Below, one piece after another: positions 62,854 through 64,000 of a DNA stretch of 64,000 nucleotides. A model generated the notes under the pieces. The model ran no database searches. It worked only from the letters and a program-made list of their open reading frames with translations, and was not told the origin of the DNA. The position numbers and the translations under genes are program-made. Positions within the stretch are counted from its first letter, which is position 1, and every line of letters begins with the position of its first letter. Source of the stretch: Nocardia macrotermitis (GTDB taxonomy: Bacteria; Actinomycetota; Actinomycetes; Mycobacteriales; Mycobacteriaceae); the NCBI RefSeq assembly GCF_009604405.1, contig NZ_WEGK01000001.1, positions 682,001 to 746,000 of the forward strand, in the 5' to 3' direction.

Positions 62854-63054
62854 GTGTACATCTGCATTTGCAACGCCGTGTCAGAGTCCGACGTGCACAG
62901 CTGCGTTGAGGCGGGCGCGTGCTCGACCAAGGAAGTCAAGCGGGCCTGCGACTGGAAGCCCGGCTGCGGCAGCTGCACCCGACGTTTCAGCGAGGTGTTC
63001 GGCCAGGCCATGGCGGCTTCGGCGAGCGCGTCATCCGACAGTTCAGCGGCCTGA
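62854..63054 (+). CDS. bfd: Bacterioferritin-associated ferredoxin Bfd
   Basis: The protein has 66 residues. CICNAV at the N-terminus and KPGCGSCTRRF give the Cys-x-Cys ... Cys-x2-Cys arrangement that holds a [2Fe-2S] cluster in the Bfd fold. Bfd reduces the iron core of bacterioferritin and releases Fe2+. It lies 144 bp before bfr on the same strand. The GTG start at 62854 has GAGG upstream. The last 15 residues are Ser/Ala-rich. Confidence 0.9.
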   Translation: MYICICNAVSESDVHSCVEAGACSTKEVKRACDWKPGCGSCTRRFSEVFGQAMAASASASSDSSAA

Positions 63055-63097
63055 TTTCCCTTATGCACGGTACGTCCGGAAGAAGCTGAATATTCGC

Positions 63098-63149
63098 TCA
63101 GGTGAGCCTTGCCACATTGAGGTGTGGCTGACCTTTGCACTGCTACAAT
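63098..63149 (+). promoter_or_regulatory. bfr promoter with tandem IdeR-like boxes
   Basis: The sites TCAGGTGAGCCTTGCCACA (63098-63116, 12 of 19 matches) and TGAGGTGTGGCTGACCTTT (63118-63136, 13 of 19) lie side by side. They stand just upstream of an extended -10, TGC-TACAAT (63141-63149). Boxes upstream of the -10 fit iron-dependent activation of storage genes, as at mycobacterial bfrA. The matches are weaker than at bfd. Confidence 0.5.
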
Positions 63150-63151
63150 GT

Positions 63152-63175
63152 GAGCCCGGTGTTTCGGGCTCTTTT
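63152..63175 (+). terminator. Terminator-like hairpin between bfd and bfr
   Basis: GAGCCCG-GTGTTT-CGGGCTC is a perfect 7-bp stem followed by TTTT (63172-63175). It begins 2 bp after the bfr -10, so the start point of bfr probably falls inside the stem. Transcripts from upstream would terminate here, while bfr transcripts would lack the 5' arm. Confidence 0.6.
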
Positions 63176-63198
63176 CGGCGTGTGCCATCATCGCTTTC

Positions 63199-63681
63199 AT
63201 GGAAGGCGACAAGGATATTATCGCGTTGCTCAACGAGCAGCTCACCGCCGAATTGACGGCGATCAACCAGTACTTCCTGCACGCCAAGATGCAGGAGAAC
63301 TGGGGTCTCACCAAGCTCGCCAAGCACACTCGCTACGAGTCCATCGATGAGATGAAGCATGCGGAGATCCTCACCGACCGCATCCTGTTCCTCGAGGGAC
63401 TCCCCAACTATCAGAAGCTCAACGTGCTGCGGATCGGCCAGACCGTCGGCGAACAGTTGCAGGCCGACCTCGCCGTCGAGATGGAAGCGGTGAACCGGCT
63501 GCGTCCGGGCATCGAACTGATGCGTTCGCGCGGTGACGTGACCTCCGCCCGCATCTTCGAGACGATTCTCGAGGACGAGGAAGAGCACGTCGACTACCTC
63601 GAGACCGAACTCGAACTGCTGACGAAACTCGGTGAGCCGCTGTACCTCCAGCGCTTCACCGACACTCCCGAAGGCGACTGA
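63199..63681 (+). CDS. bfr: Bacterioferritin
   Basis: The 160-residue protein forms a 24-subunit shell that oxidises and stores iron. Ferroxidase ligands are all present: Glu18, Glu51, His54, Glu94, Glu127 and His130. The haem-binding Met52 is in DEMKHAE, so it is a true haem bacterioferritin and not a plain ferritin. No clear ribosome site precedes the ATG at 63199. It follows bfd and carries its own iron-box promoter; a 13-bp terminator stem follows. Confidence 0.95.
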   Translation: MEGDKDIIALLNEQLTAELTAINQYFLHAKMQENWGLTKLAKHTRYESIDEMKHAEILTDRILFLEGLPNYQKLNVLRIGQTVGEQLQADLAVEMEAVNRLRPGIELMRSRGDVTSARIFETILEDEEEHVDYLETELELLTKLGEPLYLQRFTDTPEGD

Positions 63682-63690
63682 TCCCGTTCG

Positions 63691-63724
63691 CACTCGTCCG
63701 GTCGCGCAGGTGACCGGACGGGTG
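63691..63724. terminator. Terminator hairpin after bfr
   Basis: CGTCCGGTC (63695-63703) pairs with GACCGGACG (63712-63720). The stem extends to 13 bp with one G-U pair (63691-63724). It starts 10 bp after the bfr stop, between convergent genes. There is no T-run. Confidence 0.6.
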
Positions 63725-63799
63725 CCACGGTGCCCGATTCCGCCGCGATGCGGCCGAGTTCATCGGCCGTAGCGCGGCTTCGCCGTATCTGTCGGCCGA

Positions 63800-64000
63800 T
63801 CACATCCGCCGCAACGCGGCGATGCGCTCGGTCAGCTGGTCGACCGTGGCCAGGGCCGTGGGCGGGCCGCCACACTCCCGACGCAGCTCACCGTGAATCA
63901 CGCCGTGCGGCTTACCCGTTCGGTGATGATGCATGGCGACCAGGCTGTTGAGTTCGCGGCGCAACTCCCCCAGTTTGTCCGCGGTCGCGACCCGCTCAGA
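63800..64000 (-). CDS. C-terminus of an unfinished gene, possibly a DEAD/DEAH-box helicase
   Basis: The last 66 residues of a minus-strand frame that continues past the window edge are visible. The text LGELRRELNSLVAMHHHRTGKPHGVIHGELRRECGGPPTALATVDQLTERIAALRRM resembles the conserved C-terminal tail that I associate with an actinobacterial helicase family. The motor domains are outside the window, so the assignment rests on this tail alone. The stop is at 63800-63802. Confidence 0.5.
   Translation of the reverse strand, partial: SERVATADKLGELRRELNSLVAMHHHRTGKPHGVIHGELRRECGGPPTALATVDQLTERIAALRRM

Overview
The window is high-GC actinobacterial DNA. From position 1565 to about 49,900 the gene order follows the conserved mycobacterial neighbourhood that I know from M. 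tuberculosis as Rv2676c to Rv2703: hemQ, hemY, hemE, a DUF3000 gene, an RNase D-like gene, dxs, a TrmA-like RNA methyltransferase gene, ceoB/ceoC, DUF3159, OB-fold, hydrolase and DUF3710 genes, dut, DUF3093 and DUF4193 genes, cei, suhB, ppgK and sigA. An antigen-85-like secreted protein, IdeR-type iron boxes and a coproporphyrin-dependent haem gene set also point to Mycobacteriales. A giant NRPS with an MbtH partner and the overall gene content fit Nocardia best; Rhodococcus or a relative is possible. The genus is an inference from synteny, not a database result.

Layout: 1-1250 holds an edge-truncated MFS exporter divergent from a TetR regulator. A short junk stretch follows with a 49-nt hairpin and a possible Uma2 remnant. 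Positions 1565-4939 carry the late haem genes hemE-hemY-hemQ on the minus strand. DUF3000 and RNase D genes follow on plus. Positions 7013-33792 are a two-gene nonribosomal peptide locus: an MbtH-like protein and one 8,802-residue, six-module NRPS (C-A-T-E, C-A-T-E, C-A-MT-T, C-A-T-E, C-A-T, C-A-MT-T-TE). It lies exactly between the RNase D gene and dxs, which are near neighbours in mycobacteria. Then come dxs, an RNA methyltransferase with an unusual Gly/Arg insert, an IS110 transposase remnant, the two TrkA-type subunits, a SigD/ShbA-like sigma factor, and the conserved block through sigA.

After sigA (49,945 onward) the order is less conserved: a Na+/H+ antiporter, an MHYT membrane sensor, a rhomboid-like pseudoprotease overlapping a DUF952 gene, a small zinc-ribbon protein, an antigen-85-like esterase, a TetR regulator divergent from a SNF2 helicase/SWIM pair, a MoxR ATPase/VWA-peptidase pair, and an ICMT-like methyltransferase. 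The bfd and bfr genes each have tandem IdeR-like boxes, and a terminator-like hairpin separates them. The window ends in the C-terminus of an unfinished minus-strand gene.

The most unusual element is the NRPS locus. Its domain order predicts a hexapeptide D-X1, D-X2, N-Me-X3, D-Thr-like, X5, N-Me-(Val/Ile-like). X3 and X5 should be the same residue, because the two adenylation domains show identical pocket codes, and the first residue may be acylated by an N-terminal condensation domain. No exporter, precursor-supply, tailoring or regulatory gene lies beside it.
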